NCBI RefSeq assembly: GCF_016097555.1
Contig: NC_054708.1
Coordinates: forward strand, 23,263,334-23,327,333
Source of the DNA: Gigantopelta aegis
Lineage: Eukaryota > Mollusca > Gastropoda > Neomphalida > Peltospiridae
Length of the DNA stretch: 64,000 nt
Reading direction: 5' to 3'
The notes under the pieces were generated by a model. The model was not told where the DNA came from, made no database searches, and was given only the letters and a program-made list of their open reading frames with translations. Numbering within the stretch: position 1 is the stretch's first letter; each line of letters starts with the position of its first letter. Both the position numbers and the translations under genes were made by a program. Shown here piece by piece: positions 43,124 through 53,762 of this stretch.

Positions 43124-44413
43124 GTGTTTAATAAGCGTCTAATAGTTCGCCGAAAACTGTCCATTGCCACTTGGTGGCAGATTATTAGAATGAATAATGC
43201 GGAATTGTCATGCAGGGAAATTGGGCGTCAGTTGTGTCGGAATCATACTGTAATTAGTCGACTAGTACGAATGAATGAATGTTTAACGACACCCCAGCAC
43301 GAAAAATACATCGGCTATTCGGTGTCAAACTATGGTAATGGAAAAACAAAGTGATGATCAACATCAATATAAAAAATCAACAGGTAAATAAAAACATAGT
43401 GTAAAGGACTGTGTAAAAAATACAAATATCACAGATAGATATAATTAAAATTTAGAATAAAATTCAGTATCACGTAAAAATTGTAAAATAATTTGTGGAT
43501 GGAATCGAAATGATTCCATCATCGACTAGTACGAAAAACACCAACAAACCAATGACGTCAAGGACAGGAACCGTCCAGGACAACCTCGTAAAACATATCC
43601 ACGAGAAGATAGGGCGTTGTTAAGACTTGTTCGACGTTTCTCTTTTTCCAGTAGCAAAACCTTGAGAGATAACTGGATTCCCAAAAGGGCCATGTCAACG
43701 AGGACCGTAAGGAATCGGCTGAAGACCGCTGGGTACCGAGCCAGGAGGCCTATCAAACGTCCCCTTCTGACACCAGCACACAAAGCAGCACGTTTAGCAT
43801 GGTGTCAGGTACGCCACAGATGTAATCTTGCATCCGTGAGAAAGATTCATTGGTCCATGAAAGCCTCTTTCTTCTGCACATGACTGGTGGAGGCAACCAA
43901 ATACCGCCTATGCCGCCAACAACATTCAGGAAACCATTCCATTTGACGGTGGTTCTGTGATGGTGTGGGGATGCGTTTCGCATGATTGCAAGTTTGATCT
44001 GGTCACTGTTCATGGCAATCTTAACGGGCCAAGATATCAGAGGGACATCCTGGAAACCGTTGTCGTCACTCACTTTGACAACCATGCTTTGGCCACGAGA
44101 CCAGGTGTGTATGGATGACAATGCTAGACACCATCGAACGCGTGCAGTAATGGATTTCCTACAGCGAAATGCAATCACTACCATTCCTTGGCCGGAACGA
44201 AGCCCCGACCTCAATCCGATTGAGAACTTGTGGGACATTCTGGGTCGAAGAGTACGTCAGAGAGATCCTCCAGTCCAAAATTTAGCAGAATTGTCAGCAG
44301 CATTGCAACAGGAATGGCGGGCGATCCCACAACGTCAGATCCAACGTCTGGTCCAGGGCATGAGAAGACGTATTGAAGCGGCCATCCGTGTCGGTGGGGG
44401 TTACACCAGATAA
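43124..44413 (+). pseudogene. Tc1-family transposase, disrupted
   Basis: N-terminal part to 43270 (WWQIIRMNNAELSCREIGRQ, HTVISRL), resuming after the insertion as RALLRLVRR, then RTVRNRLKTAGYRARRPIKR. A one-base loss at the first catalytic Asp (HWS then shifted frame near 43855) and further damage follow. The last third is open again at 43982-44413, with MDDNAR and PDLNPIENLWD (DD34E spacing kept), ending GGYTR. Not closely related to the other two Tc1 copies. Confidence 0.9.
43271..43521 (-). repeat. Retroposon with tail C inserted in transposase
   Basis: 251 bp with a 13-bp perfect target duplication TCGACTAGTACGA (43258-43270 and 43522-43534). On the minus strand it ends GTGCTGGGGTGTCG, TTAAACATTC: a third tail type sharing GTCGTTAAAY with tails A and B. 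Confidence 0.88.
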
Positions 44414-44637
44414 TGAAGTTTTGAGGATTTTCTGACACGCTGGACCTTGTTCGAGCATTAACAGCCATAAAACACTTTTGCAAATCATTTCAAACTAGCG
44501 CCAGTCCCATAGTTAATTTACCTACATTTTCACCAAATAGACAAATTTCATTTCCCTTGTAACATTACACATTAAATTAGGCTAAAATTGTGTCTTAACT
44601 TTCGTGTGATCATGTGACATGCTACATCTCCACCCAA

Positions 44638-44653
44638 CCCCCCCCCCCCCCCC
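44638..44653 (+). repeat. C16 homopolymer
   Basis: Within the third Tc1 element's 3' region. Confidence 0.85.
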
Positions 44654-45051
44654 ACCCCCAAAACAAAATAGCAATTTACATGGAATGGGTTAATTAAATA
44701 GTCACAGTTTGTTGCAAAATATAAGTTACTTCCCCAAATCAGGATGGTGCTTAATTAATTTCCAGGTGTATATTTTAAAAAACCCACCAAACAAACCAGA
44801 AGTCATTAGAAAGTACAATTCAAGAATGAAACTGGTGGGGTTGGGGTGGGGCTAGGGGAGGGGAGAGGTCACGGAACCACCGTGACCCCCCTTCTGGATC
44901 CGCCAAATGAGATGTTACCGAATGACTGTTACCGATATTGAGATATGATCCTAGTATCACCAGACTTAAACTCGGCGGCCGCATTCGACGCAGGTTTGCT
45001 TTCCTAGAAAATTCACAATATAATACGAATGAAATCTTTCCAAAATTAAAG

Positions 45052-45110
45052 AGCACATTGATTTATTAATCATCAGCTATTGGATGTCAAACATTTAGTA
45101 ATTTTTACAG
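45052..45110 (-). repeat. SINE tail B fragment
   Basis: GAGCACATTGATTTATTAAT to TTTAGTAATTTTTACAG, truncated. Confidence 0.75.
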
Positions 45111-45124
45111 ATGTAATCTTAAAG

Positions 45125-45405
45125 AATCGATCCCCGTCTGTGGCCCCATTGGGCTATTTCTCGTTCCAACCAGTGCTCCACAACTGGTATAACAAAGGCC
45201 GTGGTATATACTATCCTGTCTGTGGGATGGTGCATATAAAAGATCCCTTGCTGCTAATCGAAAAGAGTAGCCCATAAAGTGACGATAGCGGGTTTCCTCT
45301 CTCAATATCTGTGTGGTCCTTAACCATATGTCTGACACCATATAACCGTAAATAAAATGTCTTGAGTGCGTCGTTAAATAAAACATTTCCTTCCTTCCTT
45401 CCTTG
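45125..45405 (+). repeat. SINE, part of head 2 with tail A
   Basis: AATCGATCCCCGTCTGTGGC to tail A with (TTCC)n; abuts the reversed tail B fragment. Confidence 0.9.
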
Positions 45406-45987
45406 TATCAGGGTCTGACGTCCTTGAAACCAAAAAATGCTACGTTTCAAATCATCTCATTTAAATCGTATTCATGACTACAAATGGAGAGTATTCCAGT
45501 CGTCAGTACATCTCGTAACTTCCGGTTTGACGACATTGTCATGTATTAAGTAATAATCAGCTGTAATTTATTTATATCTTGTGTTCATTTGGCTAAATAT
45601 ATCAGTGAAAACGATAGCTGTTTGTTGACACTTTCAACGTAAGACAGCCGACTATAAAATCTGTCGCTGTACGTTAGATCGGGGATGCGTGGTATTATTG
45701 GTATACTTATAGTCCATCCCATCCTTTTATAAAAAAAAAAATTTGTAGATAATTTTAGTTTGGTTTGACGTAAGAAAAAAAAACAAGTGTTTTAAAAATA
45801 ACAAACCAAAAGACCCACAAAAACCGACAATATTTGAGTGTAATTAAAAAAAAAAATTCGGTTTAGAAACAAATAAAACAGTAATACATGTACATACCAT
45901 AGTAAGAAAGCGACGCTTGCAGCGTTATGGCCGCCATTTTGGTTTTATAGACTGATATAGTCTTGATACGAGATAACTCTTGTTTGA

Positions 45988-46397
45988 ACCGGCCTCGGTG
46001 GCGTCGTGGTTAGGCAATCGGTCTACAGGCTGGTAGGTACTGGGTTCGGATCCCAGTCGAGGTATGAGATTTTTAATCCAAATACCGACTCCAAACCCTG
46101 AGTGAGTGCTCCGCATGGCTCAATGGGTAGGTGTAAGCCACTTGCACCGACCAGTGATCCATAACTGGTTCAACAAAGGCCATGGTTTGTGCTATCCTGT
46201 CTGTGGGAAGCGCAAATAAAAGATCCCTTGCTGCCTGTCGTAAAAGAGTAGCCTATGTGGCGACAGCGGGTATTCCTCTAAACAAAAACCCACCAGTGTC
46301 AGAATGACCATATATGTTTGACGCCCAATAGCCGATGATAAGATAAAAAATCAATGTGCTCTAGTGGCGTCGTTAAATAAAACAAACTTTACTTTTT
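45988..46397 (+). repeat. Full-length SINE, head 1 with tail B, target duplication
   Basis: Head 1 through tail B; ACTCTTGTTTGA at 45976-45987 and 46398-46409 is the 12-bp duplication. Confidence 0.94.
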
Positions 46398-46436
46398 ACT
46401 CTTGTTTGATTAGTTTCACTACATTTCCTTTCTACT

Positions 46437-46685
46437 TATTTTCGTGCTTATATCCAATTAAGGTTGAAGCACGCTGTCCTGGGCACACACCTCGGCGATC
46501 TGGGCTGTCTGTCCAGGACAGTGGGTTAGTTGTTAATGAGAGAGTAGAGGGTGTAGTGGCCGTACACCTACCAATTGAATTATTACAACGCGCTCTGGGT
46601 GGGAGCTGGTACCGGACTGCGAACCCAGTACCTACCAGCCTTATGTCCGATGACTTAACCATGACACCACCGATGTCTTCCACTA
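46437..46685 (-). repeat. Second SINE family, minus strand
   Basis: TTTTCGTGCTTATATCCAAT, CTGTCCAGGACAGTGGGTTA, GTGGGAGCTGGTACCGG, GAACCCAGTACCTACCAG and head end CACCACCGATG. Confidence 0.85.
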
Positions 46686-46962
46686 CAGAGCGAACAACAA
46701 GAAAACAATCAGAGTTGTTTCATTAAAGCAAGACTATACCAGTCTATAAAACAAAATGGCGGTCATAACGCTGAAAGCGTCGCTTTCTTCCAGTGGTATG
46801 TATTACAGTTTTATTTATTTCTGAACCGAATTATTTTTTCTTAATTGCAAACAAACTTGTCGTTTTTTTGTTATTTCCAAAACACTTTTACTGTTTTTCT
46901 AACGTCAAACCAAACTAAAATTATTTACAAAAAACATCTTTATAGGAGGATGGGACGGACTA

Positions 46963-46964
<2 letters not shown>

Positions 46965-47047
<83 letters not shown>
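46965..47047. repeat. (TA)n microsatellite
   Basis: About 80 bp, directly before the element at 47052. Confidence 0.9.
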
Positions 47048-47051
<4 letters not shown>

Positions 47052-47055
<4 letters not shown>

Positions 47056-47672
47056 TCAACAACGAAAGTTTAACTAATGCTAAAAGAAATGGCATAACAT
47101 TTATAAATTAACCTATTTTTATTAATTAGTATTCACATCTGAAATGTTTACCCATTTACAAACAACATAAACTCATCAACCTCTGCCTTAAAGGGACATT
47201 CCTGAGTTTGCTGCAATTTTGTTTTATGTTATCGACTAACAGATACTTTTTGACGACTGAAATTACATATCAAATGTATTTTTGTACATAAAATATTAGT
47301 GGCTGTATATTAAACGTGTCTCTGATCGTTCTAATATTTGTACTAGGTTAAATTTCATTTTATTTCCTAAAAAAAAGACTTTTTTGTACGTACGAAATTA
47401 TTTGAACACAAAATCCAGTTTGGGCTTCTTACAAATATTAAGACGACCAGAAACTCATTGAATATACAGACACTGATATTCTAAATAAGACAATATATAT
47501 AATATGTAAGTTTAATCGTAGAAATATTTTATTAGTCGGAAACATTTTACAATGCAGAAAACTCGGGAATGTCCCTTTAACACAACAGGAGGACCTGGTT
47601 TTCTTTTAAGTTTATTCAACCATGGCGAATTTAGACGTCATAAAAGATATTTGCTAAACTTTCGTTGTTGAG

Positions 47673-47676
<4 letters not shown>
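47052..47676. mobile_element. Inverted-repeat element with microsatellite-bearing ends
   Basis: CTCAACAACGAAAGTTTA at 47055-47075 and its inverse at 47652-47672, each preceded on its outer side by CACACA and (TA)n. It contains the TTAA MITE at 47192-47576. Confidence 0.75.
47192..47576. mobile_element. TTAA MITE (AGGGACATTCC family), intact, nested
   Basis: 385 bp, AGGGACATTCCTGAGTTTGC termini, TTAA at 47188-47191 and 47577-47580, centre TTGTACGTACGAAA. Confidence 0.92.

Positions 47677-47679
<3 letters not shown>

Positions 47680-47737
<58 letters not shown>
47680..47737. repeat. (TA)n microsatellite
   Basis: Mirrors the tract at 46965-47047 on the other side of the element. Confidence 0.9.
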
Positions 47738-47740
<3 letters not shown>

Positions 47741-48084
47741 TCAATGAGTAAATAAAGCGCATAATGCCGCATTATGATACAGCGTATATCTACCTATACA
47801 CTCGGTACTTTCCGTATTTCAAGTTCGTTGTTAGTGGGGAACCCCGATCTCTTTGATTTGACTGGGTTTGTTTTTAAAACTTTGTTCACAGATATAATAA
47901 AAGGAAGGGTCTGACATTACTAAATAAGCTTTAGTATACTGAAGTAGTCCATTTCGTAAATAATAAACTTCAGCGTATACATGCATTTTGTTTATTTTGC
48001 TAAACCTGTATTATGATACGCATTGTGTACAAGGAACCCATATCACAATCTATAGAGATAAAAAGAAATCTTATGCCATTTCCT

Positions 48085-48148
48085 AGTGTGTGTGTGTGTG
48101 TGTGTGTCTGTCTGTCTGTCTCTCTCTCTGTGTGTGTGTGTGTATCTG

Positions 48149-48235
<87 letters not shown>

Positions 48236-48363
48236 CTTGTGAGTGCGTGTTTGTGTTTGTGTGTGTGCGCGCGTGCGCGCACACGTTCATATGAAGACAT
48301 ACTCTTGTGTGTTTGCATATACGTATGTGTGTGCAATGTGTGTGTGCTTGTGTTTGTGTGTGC

Positions 48364-48398
<35 letters not shown>

Positions 48399-48440
48399 TG
48401 TGTGTGTGCAATGTGTGTGAGTGTGCAATGTGTGTGAGTG
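48085..48440. repeat. (TG)n, (AG)n and mixed microsatellites
   Basis: TG and TCTG units, about 60 bp of pure AG (48172-48231), then TG again. Long frames across it are artefacts. Confidence 0.93.
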
Positions 48441-49172
48441 TATGTGTCGCATCTCTACCCTTATCCTTTCGGAACATAATACAAGTTACAACTTGACATT
48501 GTAATGTTTCTGATAAAACAGCTATTATGTTTCAGACGTAGAACAGATTGGCACAATGGAATACATGAACTTCCTTGTAGAATTATAATCTGCGAGAAAA
48601 GACGCAGTAATATGTATACTATTACTGTTTATTCTTGCATGAGGTTTGAGAATAGCATCTGTTGATTTGGAAAGGTTACGACTGAAGGTAAGATTTTATT
48701 ACATGTAGGCCTAATTAAAAAAAATGTTAATTGTCAGGACTTGGGGACTTTCAACATTTATTATATTTAGAATATGTATTAAAATAAATATCAATTTATT
48801 CAGTTCCTGTTAGAAATAGATTAACTGTGAAAAATACTTGCAAATAACTAAAATTAGATAGAAATAATAATTGAAAATGTTTTTAAAATTGTTCAAAAAT
48901 AATAATTGAAAATGGCTATAGATTAGATCATTCTGGAGTAGTTTATCAATAATGTTAAATCCAAAAACGAAAACAAACCTCTAACAAAGACCAAAAAAGC
49001 AGAGAGCTTTGGACATTTAATAATTCATTAAATTCAGCCGGACAAATGTAACATTTGTTTTTAAAATCTCCTACAACAGCTAATAAAGACAAATGTCAAT
49101 GACTGTCCCGGTGCTTTCTTTTTAAAAGTTAAATATGACCCTCAGTGATAAACTGCAAATAAGCATTTTATG

Positions 49173-49206
<34 letters not shown>

Positions 49207-49470
49207 AAATTTAAAGTTGCAAAAATATATTATGTATTTAAAACCCTAAAAGGACATAAAAAATATATCAACAACTGATTAAGTGATTAATGTTTATACT
49301 ACGGGCGGCTGAACAGTTTAACTACGAATGATGTATAGGCAGGGTTGGAAAAAGTTTTCAGTTTAGTGGTTGCCCACCGGGTATCCCCAAAATATTCTTA
49401 TACAGTATTATCTATGCTTTATATTTCAAATTCTGATAAATATTTTCAAGAATAATAAAACTACAAATAA
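48441..49470. other. AT-rich DNA, no gene seen
   Basis: Includes a run of about 30 A at 49174-49203. Confidence 0.4.
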
Positions 49471-49492
49471 ACGTTATCATTTGTCTCATTTA

Positions 49493-49774
49493 TTAATAAA
49501 AATATATATAATCCAAGCATGTTGTCATTGGTACAGGTAGAATATTTTCATTGTCGGTGCCGTCTGTGCTTTCCGACTGTATATTGACAAGCACAACTTC
49601 CTCTACAATTGAACAATCTTCCCTTAATCCTTTCTGTTTATGGTCCATTTTTAAGTCAGACATCATTTGAGAGATGAGAACACCTTCCAAGGCCGTAGCA
49701 GTATAGAACACCCTTGGCAGTTTGCGTGTATTACGTACAAAACTGTCTATCATTTTAGGCTGCATTTGAAACAA
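49493..49774 (-). CDS. Hypothetical reading frame, possible exon
   Basis: 93 codons with protein-like composition (RNTRKLPRVFYTATALEGVL, REDCSIVEEVVLVNIQSEST). No family recognised. It faces the coding relic that starts near 49900. Confidence 0.25.
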   Translation of the reverse strand: MFQMQPKMIDSFVRNTRKLPRVFYTATALEGVLISQMMSDLKMDHKQKGLREDCSIVEEVVLVNIQSESTDGTDNENILPVPMTTCLDYIYFY

Positions 49775-49924
49775 TTAGTGAATTACGTTACCTAGTAACA
49801 TATATTTCTGCAGGCATCAAAGTGACAAGATATTCTCTGTTGATGGAAATGGTTGCATCTCATTTGATGACCCATGCCCTTTCAGGCTGTGATATTGCTG
49901 CTATAGTATAAAGGGTTGTAAAAG

Positions 49925-50276
49925 CAACAGTTACCAAAACTATCTGAAGCATTTAAACCTATTAAACTTGAAGACTTAGATGCCGATATGGATACGCCAC
50001 CAGAAAGGCTACATTCAGAAACATTTAAACCAATTAAACCTGAGGACTTAGATGCTAAATGGATACGTCACCAGAAAGGCTACATTCAGATGTCACAGAC
50101 GTCGATTAGTGAGAGAAAAAACCCCGAATCTGTAGATCACTTTCACAAATAACTATTTCACGTGAAGACATGCATCATCTGAAACCATCCAACCGATTCA
50201 ATGCAGCATTTTTAACCAACTTTTTTTATGACCGAGTAATGTATCCATTATCAAGAGACAGAAAATGGGAATGGTA
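49925..50276 (+). pseudogene. Degenerate coding relic with a duplicated 75-bp unit
   Basis: Reads KLSEAFKPIKLEDLDADMDT, PPERLHSE, then again TFKPIKPEDLDA with a base lost; after several stops ISREDMHHLKPSNRFNAAFL and TNFFYDRVMYPLSRDRKWEW. The tandem unit is at 49947-50021 and 50022-50095. Looks like a decayed protein gene or transposase; family unknown. Confidence 0.35.
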
Positions 50277-50384
50277 AAATCGGATTCCACAGTCTTTACC
50301 AAAACAAGTCATTGGTTGCGGCTTGTCCATTTATCACAGCCAGGTTGGCATTAAAGATTTGGTCTATATAATGCAACATTACAT

Positions 50385-50648
50385 TGCACTTTCCCACAGA
50401 CAGGACACAGCACGTTTCATGCTGGACAATTTTAATTTTATTCTTAGAATGTTTTTTTTGAGAAAAAGATAATAACATGTGTGGATATGACATACAAATA
50501 TGTTGGTTTTCTTCTTTTGTGTGTGTGTGGTAATTTCAATTATTTAATAAAAGTTTGTAAGTTGTAGGTAAAAAACCCACCAAATTACCCACATAATCCA
50601 CAACACGTGATTATTTTGAAATAGCTTTAATTCAATGAATGTATTTTT
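50385..50648 (+). repeat. 264-bp direct duplication, copy 1
   Basis: TGCACTTTCCCACAGACAGG to GAATGTATTTTT; copy 2 at 51226-51489 differs by one base (CACGTGATT / CACATGATT). Confidence 0.95.
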
Positions 50649-51117
50649 GCACCCTTAAGACATAACGTAATAATAATTATTTTAAATAATGTTTTAGATA
50701 AATTTACTTAAAGATTTTAAACAAGAAATGGATTGAACACCCTCAAAACATAGAAGTTAGTTCCAAAAGGATTATTTCAGGTGATGCATATAACGCATTT
50801 TTTTTTTTTTTTTTTTGCAGCCATTTTGTTAGCCATCTTGAATTCTGGCAATGATGTAATATCTCTATAGAAAATAACTTAAAGAATTGAATTCCTTACC
50901 CCTTGGAAAACCCTGTATTTAAAGAAAACATTGTTTGGGGTAAAATATAATGAAAGATACGATTAATTCTTACAACTATGTTCCTGTTCATCTTGGATTT
51001 AAATGATGATACGATATCTCAATTGGCATGAACGTGTTATAAATGAATTCCTTAATGAATAAATCTCCGTCCCTGACATCACAATCTTGCATAGCTGATG
51101 TAAACTGCGATAAATTA

Positions 51118-51265
51118 CAATTTTCTTATTAATCGTATCGGCTATTGGATGTAAAACATTTGGTCATTGTGACAGTCAGAGAAAACCCACAAATTGTTTC
51201 CCTTAACAGCAAGAGATCTTTTATATGCACTTTCCCACAGACAGGACACAGCACGTTTCATGCTG
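51118..51265 (-). repeat. SINE tail B and core remnant, minus
   Basis: TCGGCTATTGGATGTAAAAC, AGCAAGAGATCTTTTATATG and CTTTCCCACAGACAGGACAC; its last part lies inside the duplication. Confidence 0.7.
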
Positions 51266-51489
51266 GACAATTTTAATTTTATTCTTAGAATGTTTTTTTT
51301 GAGAAAAAGATAATAACATGTGTGGATATGACATACAAATATGTTGGTTTTCTTCTTTTGTGTGTGTGTGGTAATTTCAATTATTTAATAAAAGTTTGTA
51401 AGTTGTAGGTAAAAAACCCACCAAATTACCCACATAATCCACAACACATGATTATTTTGAAATAGCTTTAATTCAATGAATGTATTTTT
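51226..51489 (+). repeat. 264-bp direct duplication, copy 2
   Basis: Probably the source copy, because here the sequence runs on naturally from a SINE core. Confidence 0.95.
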
Positions 51490-51542
51490 CGTGGATATGG
51501 ATATATTTTAAGACATGTCTACACCTGTTTTTGTTTTTGCAG

Positions 51543-51591
51543 ATTAGACCAGATACGATGCGTCTGGGAACCGTCTTCGTCTTTTTACTTG
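51543..51591 (+). CDS. Possible first coding exon with signal peptide
   Basis: Acceptor GTTTTTGTTTTTGCAG ends at 51542. The exon has ATG at 51558 and reads MRLGTVFVFLLG, a typical signal-peptide start, ending one base into a Gly codon at donor GTATGC (51592). No downstream exon was found in the window. It could be chance. Confidence 0.4.
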
Positions 51592-51680
51592 GTATGCACA
51601 TAGCCGTATAAAGGCCTGTCTACACGATCATACATTTGTCCAAAAACACTGTTAAACAAGCTGCAGCATTTGTTCAAAAG

Positions 51681-51990
51681 GCCCAGTGGTAAAGCGCTCG
51701 CTTGATGCGCAGTCGGTTTGGGATCGATCCCCGTCAGTGGGCCCATTGGGCTATTTCTCGCTCCAGCCAGTGCACCACGACTGGTACATCAAAGGCCGTG
51801 GTATGTGCTATCATGTCTAAGGGATGGTGCATATAAAAGATCCCTTGTTGCTAATCGAAAAGAAGTGGCTCATGAAGTGGCGACAGCGGGTTTCCTCCCT
51901 CAATATCTGTGTGGTCTTTAACCATATGTCCGACGCCATATAACCGTAAATAAAATGTGTTGAGTGCATCGTTAAATAAACTATTTCCTG
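51681..51990 (+). repeat. SINE, head 2 with tail A
   Basis: GGCCCAGTGGTAAAGCGCTC, core and tail A ending GCATCGTTAAATAAAC. Confidence 0.92.
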
Positions 51991-52398
51991 ATGGCTGTAA
52001 CCTGCAAGTGTTCAATATACATGAGCATGTCTGGATATGATTTCAAGTGCGTCTAACTGGTTCGAATTAGGATAGTTCAAATGAGTTTGGTTGAATCGAG
52101 TATGTCTTAATCTGAATCTGAATCTGTCACGACTTGTGTGACGCAATGGTTGTCAACGGATTGCACAATTTATTATATATAACAATATCATAATTATGCT
52201 GTATAGTGACTCAAAACATCCGTACAAATATATACATCTATATATAGTTTATATATATGCATGCATGTATGCATGTATGCGTGTGTGCGTGTGTGTGTAT
52301 GTATGTATGTATGGATACATGGATATATATGTATGTATGGATGTGCGTGCGTGTGTGAGTAATACATACACACACACACACATATATATATATCTACA
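51991..52398. other. Spacer with TATG/GTGT microsatellite
   Basis: ATGCATGTATGTATGGATAC-type repeats at 52250-52390; no gene. Confidence 0.6.
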
Positions 52399-52400
52399 TA

Positions 52401-52960
52401 CAGTCAAACCTGCCTTCGCGGCCACCTCCATATGGCGGCCACCCCGAGGTCCCCCCAATGAATTTTACTATATATTTTACCTCTATATGGCAACCACCTG
52501 CTTAACGCGGCCAGCCTTTTGTCATAAAAAAGCGAAAATTAACCTGCTATCGCGGCCACAATTGTTTTTAGTGCAAGTTATAAAGAAATGTCGGCAATCG
52601 TAAAAAAAAAACGTAAGATGTTTTTGTTGATATAACCAATTGGCTTGATAAACAGCGGTCCTTTAAAGGTCATCGGTCGCTTAGCTGTGTTCGTTAATTA
52701 ACAAGTGTTTTTAATCTGGATTAACGGTGCGATGTACTAGTCATCGGCGGTGGTCATTAAACGCAGTTGATAAGAGGGTATCTAGCCTAAAACAACTGGA
52801 GTTAAACGTGTCAACTCTAGAAGGAATTAAATACTGCTGCAGTTTATTTCTGATATTTATTTTCAAAATGCCACCTAAACCCAGTAAGCGATCGCGTTGA
52901 GTCGATTCTTGGGTCTTCAACGGGAGAGGTCCTTCTAGATATTCATCCATTTTATTAAAG
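52401..52960 (+). mobile_element. 5' remnant of a pogo/Tigger-like transposon
   Basis: CAGTCAAACCTGCCTTCGCG after TA at 52399-52400 is a typical pogo-group terminus, followed by GCGGCCACC motifs. At 52868 a frame starts MPPKPSKRSR, like the first residues of pogo-group transposases, but stops at 52898. The rest of the element is missing. Confidence 0.5.
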
Positions 52961-53348
52961 CTTTGAGCTCTCTATAATATATATATTAGTATACCACCAT
53001 TGGACAAGAATAAGTCACTAGCCACTGTATTTCCCATTGTATTTTCTTTGCAGGCTCCGTTTAGGGATTGAGATTTTTCATTTTATTGCTTACGATTACG
53101 TCCTCTGACCGTCCTTGCATCAAGATACTAATGGCCGCCTTTTGTTTATTTTGAGTAGCTTATTGTAATTGTAAATTAGTCTATTAACTCCTAATTATTG
53201 TTTTATAGTAGTGCCAGCTACTATTCAAGACAGTATTAATTGTTATACTGTACTATTATAATATTTAAATAAATAATTTCCACTTGGAAAATCCTGTAAA
53301 ACCAAAAAAGTTAATTAACAATAAACAACAACTTGACCTCTATCCGCC

Positions 53349-53692
53349 ATGACAGCCGCCATGTTGGAGTCAGTACTCGATACATCCGAGATAAAAGATT
53401 CGAATGATCTTAATAACTTACCCACGGATAAACTAGATTTAGTTTTATATAACAACACAACCCCCAATAAATTTTCAGATGAACAACTTGTTTGGGACCA
53501 TGATTTTGGTACCCCCCAAACAGGAACAAAACAACCTTGTGATGCTTCTACCCCCCTAACGGACGGCTCGCAAACCCCCATACCCCCCCTATTCCGGACT
53601 CCGGTTAGAAATATAATGGCTGACATATTAACTAAACCTTGCTTGTCAACCATAGAAGAAATTCCTTCTGACGAATCTTTTTCGGATTCCTC

Positions 53693-53762
<70 letters not shown>

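Larger units (their letters stand above)
42873..44772 (+). mobile_element. Tc1/mariner transposon, second family, inactivated
   Basis: Perfect 27-bp inverted ends beginning TATACACCTGGAAATTAATT at 42873 and ending at 44772, with TA targets. It contains a broken transposase and a retroposon at 43271-43521. Confidence 0.93.
45706..46964. mobile_element. Foldback element with TATAGTCC termini, filled by two SINEs
   Basis: Inverted arms of about 270 bp (45708-45975 and 46720-46962): TATAGTCCATCCCATCC against GGATGGGACGGACTA, shared AGTTTGGTTTGACG and GAAAGCGACGCT. Each arm alone resembles the MITEs at 7418 and 35151. The centre holds SINEs at 45988-46397 and 46437-46685. Confidence 0.8.

Noticed and set aside
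48000..48477. Long frames of His-Thr, Ser-Leu and Arg-Glu
   Set aside because: Translation of TG/AG microsatellites on both strands.
53315..53653. Minus-strand frame of 112 codons
   Set aside because: Antisense shadow of the proline-rich ORF1-like gene.
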